Below, in pieces: positions 1-8,981 of a stretch of DNA of 64,000 nucleotides. Each line of letters starts with the position of its first letter. The stretch's first letter is position 1. The notes beneath the pieces were generated by a model, which saw only the letters and a list, made by a program, of their open reading frames with translations, searched no databases and was not told the DNA's origin. The DNA is taken from positions 1,364,001 to 1,428,000 of the forward strand of contig NZ_CP051206.1 in assembly GCF_012516395.1 (NCBI RefSeq). The letters are read 5' to 3'. Source of the stretch: Dolichospermum flos-aquae CCAP 1403/13F (GTDB lineage Bacteria; Cyanobacteriota; Cyanobacteriia; Cyanobacteriales; Nostocaceae). Position numbers and translations under genes: made by a program.

Positions 1-668
1 TAGATGAGTTACTTAGTCAAGGCTGTTCTCTCAATCAAGCCAGGGAACTATTTTTAGCGGAAGTGGACTGGCGTTTGCGTTGTAGTACCAGAGTATTAGT
101 AGTAACCCCATCTCAAGATATTGGGGTTGGGGAATTAATGATTAATGAGTTGGAAGAATCCCTGCAAATCCCAGTCCAACTCGTAGCAATGGAAGAACTT
201 ATCAGCGTCCTCGACCAAACTACCTCAGCCACATTAGTCACCAGTCGTTATTTTATCGGAGAAGTGGAAGCGATCGCCTCACCAAAAGCTGTCCGGGTTA
301 TTCCTTTAGATATTCACGATTATAGCAAGGAACTCGCTGTAGTTAAAAGCCTAGCCAAATCTAGTTGTATCGGCATAGTTAGCCTTAGTCCTGGCATTCT
401 CAGAGCCACAGAAGTCATTTTACACGGTTTACGCGGGGATGAATTATTGGTAATGACTGCCCAACCCAAGGATGCTTATAAACTACACGCTATCGTCAAA
501 CGCTCAGAAATTATCTTTTGTACGGATCAAGTCAGCTATTCTACCGCACAATCAGCTATGCAAACAGTCTTAGAAGACCTAATTCGTCCACCTAAACTCA
601 TTCGCTGTGAAAATTATATCGGCACACAGTCCATTAATTTATTAAAACGCGAACTGGGATTAATTTAA
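1..668 (+). CDS. C-terminal part of a GntR-like transcriptional regulator (5' truncated by window edge)
   Basis: The reading frame is open from base 3 to the stop at 666-668 and has no convincing start inside the window, so the gene begins upstream; the GTG at 63 is only an internal codon. About 221 residues are visible. The visible part begins with a helical stretch (DELLSQG..NQARELFLAEVDW) and continues into an alpha/beta domain with repeated hydrophobic strands (RVLVVTPSQD, TLVTSRYF, VRVIPLDI, CIGIVSLSPGIL, IIFCTDQV), like the effector-binding half of cyanobacterial regulators whose N-terminus is a GntR winged helix. The DNA-binding domain itself lies outside the window, so the family name is an inference from memory of related cyanobacterial proteins. 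A heptameric repeat block starts directly after the stop. Confidence 0.5.
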   Translation, partial: DELLSQGCSLNQARELFLAEVDWRLRCSTRVLVVTPSQDIGVGELMINELEESLQIPVQLVAMEELISVLDQTTSATLVTSRYFIGEVEAIASPKAVRVIPLDIHDYSKELAVVKSLAKSSCIGIVSLSPGILRATEVILHGLRGDELLVMTAQPKDAYKLHAIVKRSEIIFCTDQVSYSTAQSAMQTVLEDLIRPPKLIRCENYIGTQSINLLKRELGLI

Positions 669-669
669 T

Positions 670-842
670 TTGTCAGTTGTCAGTTGTCAGTTGTTAGTTG
701 TCAGTTGTTAGTAGGGGCGAAGCATTTGGAAGATAAATTATCGGTCATTGCCAAAAATAGTTCTCCAAATGCTTCGCCCGTACAGTTGTCAGTTGTCAGT
801 TGTTAGTTGTCAGTTGTTAGTAGGGGCGAAGCATTTTGTACT
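670..842. repeat. Heptameric tandem repeats flanking a 65-bp palindromic element
   Basis: Units GTCAGTT and GTTAGTT are repeated about six times at 670-712 and again at 784-820. Between them is a complete 65-bp palindromic element (715-779), and after the second block a partial copy of the element's left arm (824-836) abuts the transposase fragment. Short heptameric tandem repeats of this kind are typical of Nostocales intergenic DNA. Confidence 0.8.
715..779. repeat. 65-bp element with 16-bp terminal inverted repeats, copy 1
   Basis: The ends GGGCGAAGCATTTGGA and TCCAAATGCTTCGCCC are perfect inverted repeats around a 33-bp centre. The whole 65 bp is identical to the copy at 8020-8084, and both sit inside the same AGTTGTTAGTA-type heptamer context. 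Confidence 0.85.
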
Positions 843-1172
843 CTTAAAACTGGGGTCTGTTTGACTTTGTGGATCTACTAAGGATTTCATATCCAATAAT
901 AAGTTTGGTAATTTTGTTTCTACCCCCTTACGTCCACTCCGGTCAAAACCATCAATTATCGGCTGACCACTCTCCAATTCCTGCATCCCTTTCCTGATGG
1001 TACGTCTATTCCATCCTAACTCTCGTTCTACTAAAGTCTGTCCACCTATTCCCAATCCTTTAACTACTTCTGCCATGAATTGTCTTCGATCGCTTCCCTT
1101 GAGTTTTTTGGCTGTTTTTATGTACAGATATTTTAGGTTCTCTGTTAGTTCAATGATAGATTTTGGACGCAT
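843..1172 (-). pseudogene. N-terminal fragment of an ISAzo13-family-like transposase
   Basis: The frame gives about 110 recognisable residues: a helical start, then DRRQFMAEVVKGLGIGG, a helix-turn-helix-like stretch (LVERELGWNRRTIRKGMQEL), a basic linker, and LLLDMKSLVDPQSQTDPSFKS. This order resembles the N-terminus of ISAzo13-type transposases, which are several hundred residues long. Here the homology stops near 843 and the frame runs into the palindromic repeat, which supplies the last residues (KCFAPTNN) and the stop near 810. The DDE catalytic domain is therefore missing and the gene is dead. No matching terminal inverted repeats could be identified by eye. The family is recalled, not searched. 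Confidence 0.6.
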
Positions 1173-1363
1173 TAGGTTAGCTGCACACTGAAATTATCTT
1201 CTCTCATTATATAGGGCTACTATTTGATTTTTGAACAAGCTGTAAACCGTAAACCCCATCGAATCAACGATTGAGTCTCAGTATAATGAACAACAATCAA
1301 ACCGGATTCCTATAGGATCAATCATTCTGTGGAGTTCTCTTATTTATCTAACCCACCATAATA

Positions 1364-2956
1364 TTACGCTGTGACTTCTTCCTTCACTTCCTGCTGTAAA
1401 GCTGAAACCAGTCTATTTAGTGCATTTACGTAAGCCTGAGCCGATGCCACAATAATATCGGTATTAGCCGCATGACCTGAAAATACACGGGATTCATGGC
1501 GTAAGCGAATTGTCACTTCTCCTAAAGCATCAATTCCTCCGGTGACAGATTGCACAGAAAACTCAATCAATTCATTCGGTACATTCACTACCCGATTGAT
1601 GGCTTTGTACACCGCATCTACTGGACCTGTACCAATGGCTGCATCAGTTAATTCTTCTCCGTCGGGAGTGCGAAGAGTTACAGTAGCAGTAGGTTGAGCG
1701 TTACTACCACAGGAAACCTGTACCAACTCTACCTTAAATAAATCTGGTGCTTGTTGGATTTCATCATTGACAATGGCTTCCAAATCCCAATCAGAGATTT
1801 CTTTCTTTTTATCCGCTACGTCTTTGAATTTGACGAAGGCTTTATTTAATTCGGTTTCTGATAGTTCAAAACCCAATTCTTGCAAGCGGGTACGAAAAGC
1901 ATTTCTGCCAGAATGTTTACCCAATACTATTTGATTGTCGGATAAACCAATTAATTGGGCATCCATAATCTCATAGGTGAGTTTATTTTTCAATACCCCA
2001 TCTTGATGAATTCCCGATTCATGAGCAAAGGCATTTGCACCGACAATGGCTTTATTTGGTTGCACCAACATTCCCGTTAAATTGGAAACCAAACGGGAGG
2101 TTTTATAGATTTGTTTGGTGTCAATATTCGTGAGTTGTGCTTCCGAATTTTCAGCCCGTCCCAAGAAGGGATTAAAATATTGTCTGCGGACGTGCAAAGC
2201 CATCACTAATTCTTCTAAAGCTGCATTTCCGGCTCTTTCACCAATACCATTGATGGTACATTCTAATTGACGAGCGCCGTTTTTCACAGCTTCCAAAAAG
2301 TTAGCAACTGCTAAACCTAAATCATTATGGCCGTGAACGGAAATAATGGCTTTGTCAATGTTGGGGACATTTTCGGTAATGCCTTTAATGATGCCCCCAA
2401 ATTCGCTGGGTGTGGTGTAACCTACGGTATCAGGAATATTAACAGTTGTTGCTCCAGCGGCGATCGCTCTTTCCAAAACTTCATACAAAAATTCTGGATC
2501 AGATCGTCCCGCATCTTCTGGAGAAAATTCGACATCATCAGTGAAGGTTTTGGCATAGGCTACCATTTCTTCAGCAATGGCAACTACTTCCGGTCTGGTC
2601 TTTTTTAACTTATATTGCAGGTGGATATCAGAAGTAGCAATAAAAGTATGAATTCTGCCTTTAGCAGCAGGTTTGATAGCCTCCGCTGCGGCTTTAATAT
2701 CATCATGTCTGGCTCTGGCCAAACTACAAATTACCGGACCATTTTCCGTTCCCACAGTTTGGGCAATTTTGCTAACTGCTTCAAAATCTCCAGGACTAGC
2801 AAAAGCAAAACCAGCCTCAATAATATCTACTCCTAAGCGTGCTAGTTGTTTAGCAATAACTAGCTTTTCGTCTATGTTGAGAGTTGCTCCAGGACACTGT
2901 TCTCCATCACGCAATGTGGTGTCAAAGATAATAATTCTATCGGTTTGCTTGCTCAT
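1364..2956 (-). CDS. leuA: 2-isopropylmalate synthase
   Basis: LeuA condenses acetyl-CoA with 2-oxoisovalerate, the first committed step of leucine synthesis, in the cytoplasm. The 530-residue length is normal. The TIM-barrel domain starts with [10 protein letters not shown] at residues 11-20, carries the metal-binding [12 protein letters not shown] near residue 210 and HESGIHQDG near 320. The C-terminal third (about 390-520) is the regulatory LeuA dimerisation domain that binds leucine for feedback inhibition. The ATG start is followed directly by the conserved barrel strand. The gene stands alone, with no other leucine gene nearby; its upstream neighbour on the same strand is the NYN protein 212 bp away. 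The identification is secure. Confidence 0.97.
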   Translation of the reverse strand: MSKQTDRIIIFDTTLRDGEQCPGATLNIDEKLVIAKQLARLGVDIIEAGFAFASPGDFEAVSKIAQTVGTENGPVICSLARARHDDIKAAAEAIKPAAKGRIHTFIATSDIHLQYKLKKTRPEVVAIAEEMVAYAKTFTDDVEFSPEDAGRSDPEFLYEVLERAIAAGATTVNIPDTVGYTTPSEFGGIIKGITENVPNIDKAIISVHGHNDLGLAVANFLEAVKNGARQLECTINGIGERAGNAALEELVMALHVRRQYFNPFLGRAENSEAQLTNIDTKQIYKTSRLVSNLTGMLVQPNKAIVGANAFAHESGIHQDGVLKNKLTYEIMDAQLIGLSDNQIVLGKHSGRNAFRTRLQELGFELSETELNKAFVKFKDVADKKKEISDWDLEAIVNDEIQQAPDLFKVELVQVSCGSNAQPTATVTLRTPDGEELTDAAIGTGPVDAVYKAINRVVNVPNELIEFSVQSVTGGIDALGEVTIRLRHESRVFSGHAANTDIIVASAQAYVNALNRLVSALQQEVKEEVTA

Positions 2957-3168
2957 TAGCTTGACCTCTCTTAGTTTTGAGAATGGGCTGAATAAAAGAA
3001 CATTAGGGAATTAGAATTAATCAAATGTGGTTTGATTTGTCAGTCTTAGAGAATTTATAATCATCACCGACTTCTAATTCCTCAATTCTTGCTTGATAAA
3101 ATAACTGGAACTGTGAAATCAGAATTTTTAACTTTGAGATTTGTGAATAAATACTAAGCTAAGTTAAG

Positions 3169-3690
3169 TTAACCGTCAGTTTTTTCTATTCTATCTCTAA
3201 TATCATTCAAGTCTATATATCTATCAGTAGCATTACGTAGTTCTCTGGCGATCATTCCTTCAGTTGATACTACTGTAATATGCGTATTTTTTGAGCGTAA
3301 TAGTTCGATAGCTCTTTCAAAATCACCATCTCCGCTGAATAATACAACTCGGTCATATTGATCTACCGTATTAAACATATCAACGACAATTTCAATATCT
3401 AAATTCGCTTTTTGGGAGTAACGACCAGAAGCATCATCATAATACTCTTTGAGGATTTTCGTGCGAACTGTATATCCTAAACTGATGAGTGCATCTCGGA
3501 AACCCCGTTGGTCTTGTGGGTCTTTTAATCCAGTGTACCAAAAAGCATTGATTAATGTAGTTTCTGACTGTTCGTATTTGAAATATTCTAAAACCCGTCG
3601 GGGGTCAAAAAACCAACCATTTTTTTGTTGAGCATAGAACATATTGTTTCCGTCTACAAAAATAGACAGACGATTCATTGGAGAACCCAT
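3169..3690 (-). CDS. NYN-domain (LabA/DUF88-like) protein
   Basis: The 173-residue protein starts with the NYN-fold strand SIFVDGNNMFYAQ (residues 9-21), has RTKILKEYYDD in the middle, an acidic pair in NLDIEIVVDM, and VVLFSGDGDFERAIELL near residue 120. These Asp residues form the metal site of the PIN-like NYN ribonuclease fold. Cyanobacterial relatives include LabA and LalA, which affect clock-controlled expression in Synechococcus; whether this copy does so cannot be told. An ATG at residue 5 is an alternative start; an AGGTG about 10 nt before the first ATG favours the longer form. Upstream is a 1-kb gene-poor stretch. Confidence 0.85.
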   Translation of the reverse strand: MGSPMNRLSIFVDGNNMFYAQQKNGWFFDPRRVLEYFKYEQSETTLINAFWYTGLKDPQDQRGFRDALISLGYTVRTKILKEYYDDASGRYSQKANLDIEIVVDMFNTVDQYDRVVLFSGDGDFERAIELLRSKNTHITVVSTEGMIARELRNATDRYIDLNDIRDRIEKTDG

Positions 3691-3859
3691 AAAAATTTAC
3701 ACCTAAATAATAGATAAGAATGTTAGAGGGAAGAATAGATTATAGCAATTATCAAGTGGTAATTTCGCTAATATCTTTAAGGTACATAATTATGTATAGC
3801 CATTATCTTACCTCTTTTAAAGCCAAAATTTGGACAAAATATCCCAGTTGAGATCCGAA

Positions 3860-4062
3860 TTATTTAACTTGTTTCACCTCCGGGACTTGTAAATATGTTG
3901 TCTGATCAAAATCTACCAATAAAATTGACCTAGTAACAGGATTGTAAACTAGATGATATTCAATTTTACTCCTAAAGAGGTACGGGATAGGATTCTGGAG
4001 AAGGAATGGGCTGATCTTCATCAATAGATTTTTTCATCGACTGTAGGGATGATTTCAGAGGA
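3860..4062 (-). pseudogene. Short decayed reading frames, unknown family
   Basis: Reading the minus strand, one frame gives a protein-like run (IDNPLKSSLQSMKKSIDED, then PIPSPESYPVPL) that stops near 3978, while the next frame gives a second run (KIEYHLVYNPVTRSILLVDF, then DQTTYLQVPEVKQVK) that ends at 3860. A single frameshift near 3970-3980 would join them. I do not recognise the family. The composition looks coding, but this is a by-eye judgement. Confidence 0.3.
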
Positions 4063-4169
4063 TTATCAATGCTTCAGGAGAGAAGACTATTGAGGATACG
4101 CATCTAGGATATCCTAGATGGACACCTAAAATTTGAAGAATACTCTATGAAAGTAGTTTGAATAATTTG

Positions 4170-4530
4170 ATGACTCCGAATATAAATTTTTATGACAACC
4201 AACCTGATCTGCGATCACAGGGGTGGGTTCAGTTACGTAAATATGGGGATGTATTTGTACAGAGTTTTTATACTATGAATATACTGATATGGGTTGGATA
4301 AAAATTAAAGGATGGGTGAAAAAGGGATAAAATGGTCATTTAAGTCTTAAATTTGCAGTTTTTAGCAGTCGAACAGGGTTCTGAATCAATATAAGTATTG
4401 TACTTAAACTAGTCGGTACGATAATATCGCCCCAGAACCTATATCTAGCTTAACCAAAAAATCAAATTCTGTTGGCAAATTAGAAAAGCAGTCTGGTGCG
4501 AGTGGTAGATTTGAGTCATTTAAGTAGGTT
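4170..4530 (+). pseudogene. Decayed coding region with a 43-codon ORF at its start
   Basis: An ATG at 4170 opens a 43-residue frame ending at 4301 (FYDNQPDLRSQGWVQLRKYG is the coding-like core). Coding-like runs continue in other frames: DMGWIKIKGWVKKG to about 4330, LSLKFAVFSSRTGF to about 4382, and NIAPEPISSLTKKSNSVGKL to about 4527. The pattern suggests one gene broken by several frameshifts and stops. I cannot name the family. The rest of the 992-bp stretch between the NYN gene and mreC (3691-4682) holds the minus-strand remnant at 3860-4062 and, at about 4560-4645, a dispersed CTTCGACTTCGCTCAGTAAC-type repeat and a short palindromic repeat. Confidence 0.3.
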
Positions 4531-4682
4531 AGCATTGAAAATCGTCGTTATGGCACTAGGCAAGAGGCAATACTTCGACTTCGCTCAGTAACAAGAGGCA
4601 AGAGGCATATTACTCTTCGAGAAGCCGCTTCGCGTCTACGGTTTTTTTCCGTTCACCTACTTACACTAATTAACCTTGTCCA

Positions 4683-5471
4683 TCATTTCGTCAAATTCGG
4701 AGTTTCTAAATATTGTTTCTCTGGTTGAGGATAAACAGTTACCCAATCTAAATACCGAATTGGCGGAAATAACTCCACTTTAGCGATTGATGCCGGGAGT
4801 TTCTTTAAATCCAACGACTTAATTTTACCTATGGCTAAACCAGCGGGAAACTTCTGACTATAAGTAGATGTAGAAACTAAATCGCCTACTTTAACATTAG
4901 GCACTTTTTCATAAAACTCTAACACCCCTTCAGCGGAAGCATCACCTTGCAAAACTCCTTTAGCTGATGTGCGGCTGACAGTTACACCCACTTGACTTTT
5001 TAAATCACTAACCAACAATACACTGCTAGTATTAGTCGTCACACTTTCTACTAAACCTACCAATCCCCCATCGGCTTTAACAATAGAACCTTCTTGAATG
5101 CCTGATGCAGTCCCTCGATTCAAAATTACCTGTTGCCACCAATGATCTGCACTCCGTCCAATTACCCTTGCTATAATTGGCTTCTGTGGCAAGGTTTCTT
5201 TTTCTACGTAACTCAATAAACTTTTTAATTTTTCATTTTGGCTTTCTAGATCGACGATGCGAGTCTGTAATTCTAAAGATCTTGCATCTTTAATACTTTG
5301 CTCAGGAATCGTCCCTGACTGCACCATCTGTAATGGAATGGTGATTCCTTGATAGATTTCGCGTAATAATGCCCCTTTTGTTTCTCTGATTGTCCAAGCA
5401 CTACCTAAAACTAAGGCCAATAACCCTATTTGTAATCCCTTATATTCCCACCAGCGCTTTAAAGTAAACAT
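4683..5471 (-). CDS. mreC: Rod shape-determining protein MreC
   Basis: MreC is a membrane-anchored periplasmic protein that links the MreB cytoskeleton to peptidoglycan synthases. The 262 residues show the expected order: a short cytoplasmic start, one membrane segment (about 14-30), a coiled coil (about 60-95, ELQTRIVDLESQNEKLKSLL), then the beta-rich periplasmic domain with conserved VIGRSADHWWQQVILNRGTA, GLVGLVESV and LLVSDLKSQVGV. The gene is transcribed in the same direction as mreB but 784 bp away, an unusually large gap filled by repeats and a mobile-element-like sequence. mreD, which normally follows immediately, is not found downstream. Confidence 0.93.
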   Translation of the reverse strand: MFTLKRWWEYKGLQIGLLALVLGSAWTIRETKGALLREIYQGITIPLQMVQSGTIPEQSIKDARSLELQTRIVDLESQNEKLKSLLSYVEKETLPQKPIIARVIGRSADHWWQQVILNRGTASGIQEGSIVKADGGLVGLVESVTTNTSSVLLVSDLKSQVGVTVSRTSAKGVLQGDASAEGVLEFYEKVPNVKVGDLVSTSTYSQKFPAGLAIGKIKSLDLKKLPASIAKVELFPPIRYLDWVTVYPQPEKQYLETPNLTK

Positions 5472-5727
5472 AAATATACCTGTATATATTTTTATAAATT
5501 ATTCAGGAGTTACAAAAATATTGCTTAGGAACGCAAATTTAATCACCTGCAATTCTGATTTAACCGGAAATGGTGTGTTAGCAAAGCGTAACGCATCCTA
5601 ATTTTGTACTTTATTTAATCTATACTCCTTAGTAAGACTTTCCGTGATCATTATCCCTCAACTTCCCTATACTTCTGTTGAAAACAATAGACATCTCCGG
5701 AAATTAAATATGCGTGACCTAAAAACC

Positions 5728-5759
5728 TTGTAGAGACGTTCCATGGAACGTCTCTACAA
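5728..5759. repeat. Perfect 32-bp palindrome
   Basis: The half-site TTGTAGAGACGTTCCA is followed directly by its exact reverse complement, with no spacer. GTAGAGACGTTCCATGGAAC-type palindromes are frequent dispersed repeats in Nostocales. It lies between mreC and mreB and could also form a hairpin in the mreBC transcript. Confidence 0.85.
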
Positions 5760-5793
5760 TATTTACCGAAGCTGTCTAATGGATTCTATAATT

Positions 5794-6060
5794 TTGACAC
5801 TCTCAGGGAAGACAGCCACTGAGATTCTACTGACAGAATTAGATTAAAGGTTTAGCCTAATCTAATCTCGCTGCGACCGTCAAACGCCGCCTAGACGCTC
5901 AATACAACCACCAATCAAGGTGTCGAAATTGCGCTTACTTTTATTGTTTTCAGTGTTTTTGTGAGTCCATCACTAAGCCAAGATGCGGTACGCTCCACAA
6001 CCTGCCATTACTTGCTCTTTCTTGTCATACTGCCGCTAGGACTTGAACCTAACCGTTGTT
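5794..6060 (-). mobile_element. Non-autonomous IS200/IS605-like element: omega-RNA-like left part plus hairpin right end, no nuclease ORF
   Basis: Read on the minus strand, an ATGA tetranucleotide (6064-6061) is followed by a structured segment: AACAAC that can pair with GTTGT about 50 nt later, a TAGG-loop-CCTA hairpin resembling a tRNA T-arm, then GCGGCAGTATGAC. This order (outer stem, GG..CC hairpin, CTGCC/GGCAG segment) resembles the HEARO RNA upstream of iscB at 46291-46425. At the far end a CTCAG..CTGAG hairpin followed by GTGTCAA (5823-5794) looks like an IS605-type right end. There is no transposase or nuclease ORF inside the 267 bp. HEARO elements are reported to insert after ATGA or GTGA. 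Both resemblances are by eye; it could instead be a decayed TnpB right end. Confidence 0.35.
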
Positions 6061-6255
6061 TCATAGGAGCCGGGATTTCTCCGTACTAGGATGTTTCAAC
6101 ACGTAGATGTTTATTGTTCTTACTCACGATTTCATTCTAGCATACCACAGGGATTAAAATCCCTCGTGTCGCTTCCCTCTGTTGGGAGCCAAGCCACGCT
6201 CGTTTCCCACTTACCGCGAGGTCTTATGAATAAATACAGAACCCATATATTCCTA

Positions 6256-7299
6256 CTACATATTACGGGAATGCCCGCTAAATACTCTCTCCAATTGTTT
6301 GAAGTTTTCTAATACACGACCTGTTCCCAACACTACACAGCTTAAAGGGTCCGCCGCAATGTGAGTCACAAGACCTGTCTCATGACTAATTAATGTATCC
6401 AGACCTTTGAGTAATGCACCACCTCCTGCCAACATGATCCCGCGATCAATAATGTCTGCTGCCAGTTCTGGAGGTGTCCGTTCTAGTGTCCGTCTCACTG
6501 CTTCGATAATTACCGCTAGAGGCTCTACCATGCTTTCCCGAATTTCTGGGCCTTTGATGCTTACAGTTCTGGGTAATCCAGAAAGTAAATGCAAGCCCCG
6601 GACTTCCATGACACTATCATTATCATCTGCGGTCGGATAGGCAGAACCAATCTTAATCTTAATATCCTCAGCAGTCCGTTCACCAATTACCAGATTATGA
6701 ATTTTCTTCATATACTGAGTAATCGCTTCGGTTAGTTCATCTCCAGCAATGCGGACTGACTCGCTAATTACTGTACCCTGAAGACTTAATACCGCTACTT
6801 CTGTTGTGCCACCACCTATATCAATGATCATGTTACCCGTAGGTTCTGCAACTGGCAGTCCCGCACCGATTGCCGCTGCAACTGGTTCATCAATTAAATA
6901 TACTTCCCTCGCTCCGGCTTGATTGGCTGCATCCATGACAGCCCGTCTTTCTACTCCTGTGACACCACTAGGAATGCCAATGATAATGCGGGGACGCATC
7001 AGGGATCTTCCCTCATTTACCCGCTGAATAAAGCTTTTTAGCATCAATTCAGCCGTGTCAAAGTCAGCAATCACACCGTCACGCAGGGGACGGAGGGCAA
7101 TTACATTGCCTGGTGTCCGTCCGAGCATTTTTTTGGCCTCTTCTCCCACTGCCAGTGCCACCTTGAGATTTTGATCAATGGCAACTACAGAAGGTTCTTG
7201 CAGGACAATTCCTTTACCAGACACATAAACTAGGGTATTGGCTGTACCAAGGTCGATACCCATATCCCATGATGGACGAAAATTTCTGAAAAGATCCAC
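6256..7299 (-). CDS. mreB: Rod shape-determining protein MreB (bacterial actin)
   Basis: MreB forms membrane-associated ATP-dependent filaments that guide lateral wall synthesis. The 347-residue length is typical. The actin-fold nucleotide sites are visible: phosphate-1 motif MGIDLGTANTLVYV (residues 13-26), phosphate-2 motif IDIGGGTTEVAVLS near 160, and the adenosine motif LAGGGALLKGLD near 293. An N-terminal amphipathic stretch (DLFRNFRPSW) fits the membrane anchor. mreC lies downstream on the same strand, separated by 784 bp; ssb is divergent, 332 bp away. I recall the same arrangement, mreB divergent to ssb, in Anabaena. Confidence 0.97.
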   Translation of the reverse strand: MDLFRNFRPSWDMGIDLGTANTLVYVSGKGIVLQEPSVVAIDQNLKVALAVGEEAKKMLGRTPGNVIALRPLRDGVIADFDTAELMLKSFIQRVNEGRSLMRPRIIIGIPSGVTGVERRAVMDAANQAGAREVYLIDEPVAAAIGAGLPVAEPTGNMIIDIGGGTTEVAVLSLQGTVISESVRIAGDELTEAITQYMKKIHNLVIGERTAEDIKIKIGSAYPTADDNDSVMEVRGLHLLSGLPRTVSIKGPEIRESMVEPLAVIIEAVRRTLERTPPELAADIIDRGIMLAGGGALLKGLDTLISHETGLVTHIAADPLSCVVLGTGRVLENFKQLERVFSGHSRNM

Positions 7300-7631
7300 G
7301 CTTCTCTTTGCCCCTTATTTGCGATACTTATAACTACAAAGATAAAAGTTAATAATGATTGATAGATTCCATGATGTTTGCTTGCCTGACTCCAGTAACC
7401 TAGACTATTTTTTTATCTAGGTTTTGTCAATCTTGATTTTAGTTTCACGAATCTTATGTTCTATTTTCTCATGGTAACTCAGTATAACCGTATATTTTTT
7501 TTAATGTCAAGTATTTTTTGAATTTTTGTGCGAGTTAACTGTTGGGATTATAACATATTTTCAATACTTTCACAATTAGTTATTATAGAATCCGGAATAG
7601 TACAATACAAAGTTACTAAGAAATAAAAGCT
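7300..7631. promoter_or_regulatory. Shared mreB / ssb divergent promoter region
   Basis: This 332-bp AT-rich stretch separates two genes that start in opposite directions and must hold both promoters. A TACAAT hexamer near 7600 is a possible -10 box for ssb. No operator could be identified by eye, and no ORF is present. Confidence 0.4.
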
Positions 7632-7994
7632 ATGAGCATTAATGTTGTCACTCTTATTGGCCGTGTAGGCATCGATCCTGATATGAAGTTTTTTGATTCG
7701 GGTAAAGTTAAATGTAGATTAACTCTAGCAGTCAGTCGTCGTACCCGTGAGGGAGAACATACAGACTGGTTTAACTTAGAATTATGGGGAAAAACTGCGG
7801 AAGTTGCGGGTAATTATGTTCGGAAAGGCAAACAAATAGGCGTTAAAGGTTCTTTGCGGTTTGATTCCTGGAGCGATCGCCAAAGCGGAGTTAACCGTTC
7901 TAGTCCAGTTATCAATGTCGAGCAACTAGAATTACTAGGTTCTAAGCGTGATGGTGAAGGTGGGGGAGCAGATATGTCTCCAGATAATTTCTAA
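7632..7994 (+). CDS. ssb: Single-stranded DNA-binding protein
   Basis: SSB coats single-stranded DNA during replication and repair. The 120 residues form one OB fold, starting NVVTLIGRVGIDPDMKFFDSGKVK and including TDWFNLELWGKTAEVAGNYV and GSLRFDSWSD. The protein is short: after the OB fold only about 15 residues follow, ending SPDNF, so the long flexible linker and acidic DDDIPF-type partner-binding tip of E. coli SSB are missing. Short SSB copies are known in cyanobacteria. The start codon precedes the first beta strand directly. A 65-bp palindromic repeat lies just downstream. Confidence 0.93.
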   Translation: MSINVVTLIGRVGIDPDMKFFDSGKVKCRLTLAVSRRTREGEHTDWFNLELWGKTAEVAGNYVRKGKQIGVKGSLRFDSWSDRQSGVNRSSPVINVEQLELLGSKRDGEGGGADMSPDNF

Positions 7995-8019
7995 TTAGTG
8001 AGTTGTTAGTTGTTAGTAG

Positions 8020-8084
8020 GGGCGAAGCATTTGGAAGATAAATTATCGGTCATTGCCAAAAATAGTTCTCCAAATGCTTCGCCC
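8020..8084. repeat. 65-bp element with 16-bp terminal inverted repeats, copy 2
   Basis: It is identical base for base to the element at 715-779, and is again embedded in AGTTGTTAGT heptamer-like sequence. It sits between convergent ssb and the SIMPL-domain gene, where it may act as a hairpin at both transcript ends. Confidence 0.85.
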
Positions 8085-8139
8085 GTACAGTTGTTAGTTG
8101 TTTTTTCCTTGCCATTGACCACTGACCACTGACCACTGA

Positions 8140-8883
8140 CTAATAACTAATTTGCAATGTTACTGATGCTTGTACTTCCTGTTCACCAGCAATTATGGGA
8201 GTAGAAGCATCTGCATTAGCTAATTTAGCCTCAGCCCGGTAAAGCATGGGAGGTGGTGGTGGAGTTGCACCATTGACTTGAATACTGACAATTTCTTTTT
8301 GTTGTAATCCCAGGCTACTTAAAACGGCTTCTGCTTGCTGTTGGGCATCCTGGGTAGCTTTTTTCAGAGCTTGTTTTTGGGCGATCGCAATTGCTTCATC
8401 ACTAGCAATAAAACTCACACCGTTAATTTGTGTCGCTCCAGCCTTCACAGCTTCATCTAACAATGTTCCGGCTTGATCTGTAGGAATGCGGAAACTGACT
8501 GTATTACTGGCAGCATAACCAGTGATTCGTTGGACATTATTGCTGTAGCTATACACTGGATTCAGGCGAATTCCTGTAGTTGTCAATTTTTCCACATTAC
8601 GTTTTTTCAGCAATGTCACCACAGCGGATGATTTACGAGCCGCTTCTTTTTGGACATCTTCAGCGGTTTTTCCTTGAATTTCCACACCTAAACTCACTTG
8701 AGATAAAGTTGTAGAAATTGTTTCTACTCCCCGTCCACTCACGGTTAAAGTTCGCCATAATTTTGCCTTTTCTTGCGCCGATGCAGGTAATATAAAAGTC
8801 GCGCATATCAATATACTCAAGGATAAGATCTTCCCAAAATTCCTGGTAGGAAAACGAGAATTGGATAAAATAGTGTTAGACAT
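8140..8883 (-). CDS. Exported SIMPL-domain (DUF541) protein
   Basis: The protein has a Sec signal peptide (hydrophobic ILSLSILICATFILPASA then QEKAK), followed by a SIMPL/DUF541 domain: TLTVSGRGVETISTTLSQVSL, GYAASNTVSFRIP, LDEAVKAGATQINGVSF, and ALKKATQDAQQQAEAVLSSLG. Members are periplasmic or outer-surface proteins of poorly known function. I chose the ATG at 8883 (247 residues) because GGAGGAG lies about 10 nt before it; a longer TTG frame from 8913 would put that ribosome site inside the coding sequence. It lies 98 bp downstream of pstB on the same strand and could be read through from the phosphate operon. Confidence 0.85.
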   Translation of the reverse strand: MSNTILSNSRFPTRNFGKILSLSILICATFILPASAQEKAKLWRTLTVSGRGVETISTTLSQVSLGVEIQGKTAEDVQKEAARKSSAVVTLLKKRNVEKLTTTGIRLNPVYSYSNNVQRITGYAASNTVSFRIPTDQAGTLLDEAVKAGATQINGVSFIASDEAIAIAQKQALKKATQDAQQQAEAVLSSLGLQQKEIVSIQVNGATPPPPPMLYRAEAKLANADASTPIIAGEQEVQASVTLQISY

Positions 8884-8981
8884 TCTGCTGGCACTCCTCC
8901 AAAAACGGATCAATTCTTGGTTAACTGTTAATTATCAGCAACCACCAAAACATTTTTACCACTTGTTCTATCATCTCAGCA

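Noticed and set aside
6025-6062. tRNA-like T-arm on the minus strand between mreC and mreB
   Set aside because: No acceptor, D or anticodon arm can be folded around it; it fits a transposon-associated RNA better.
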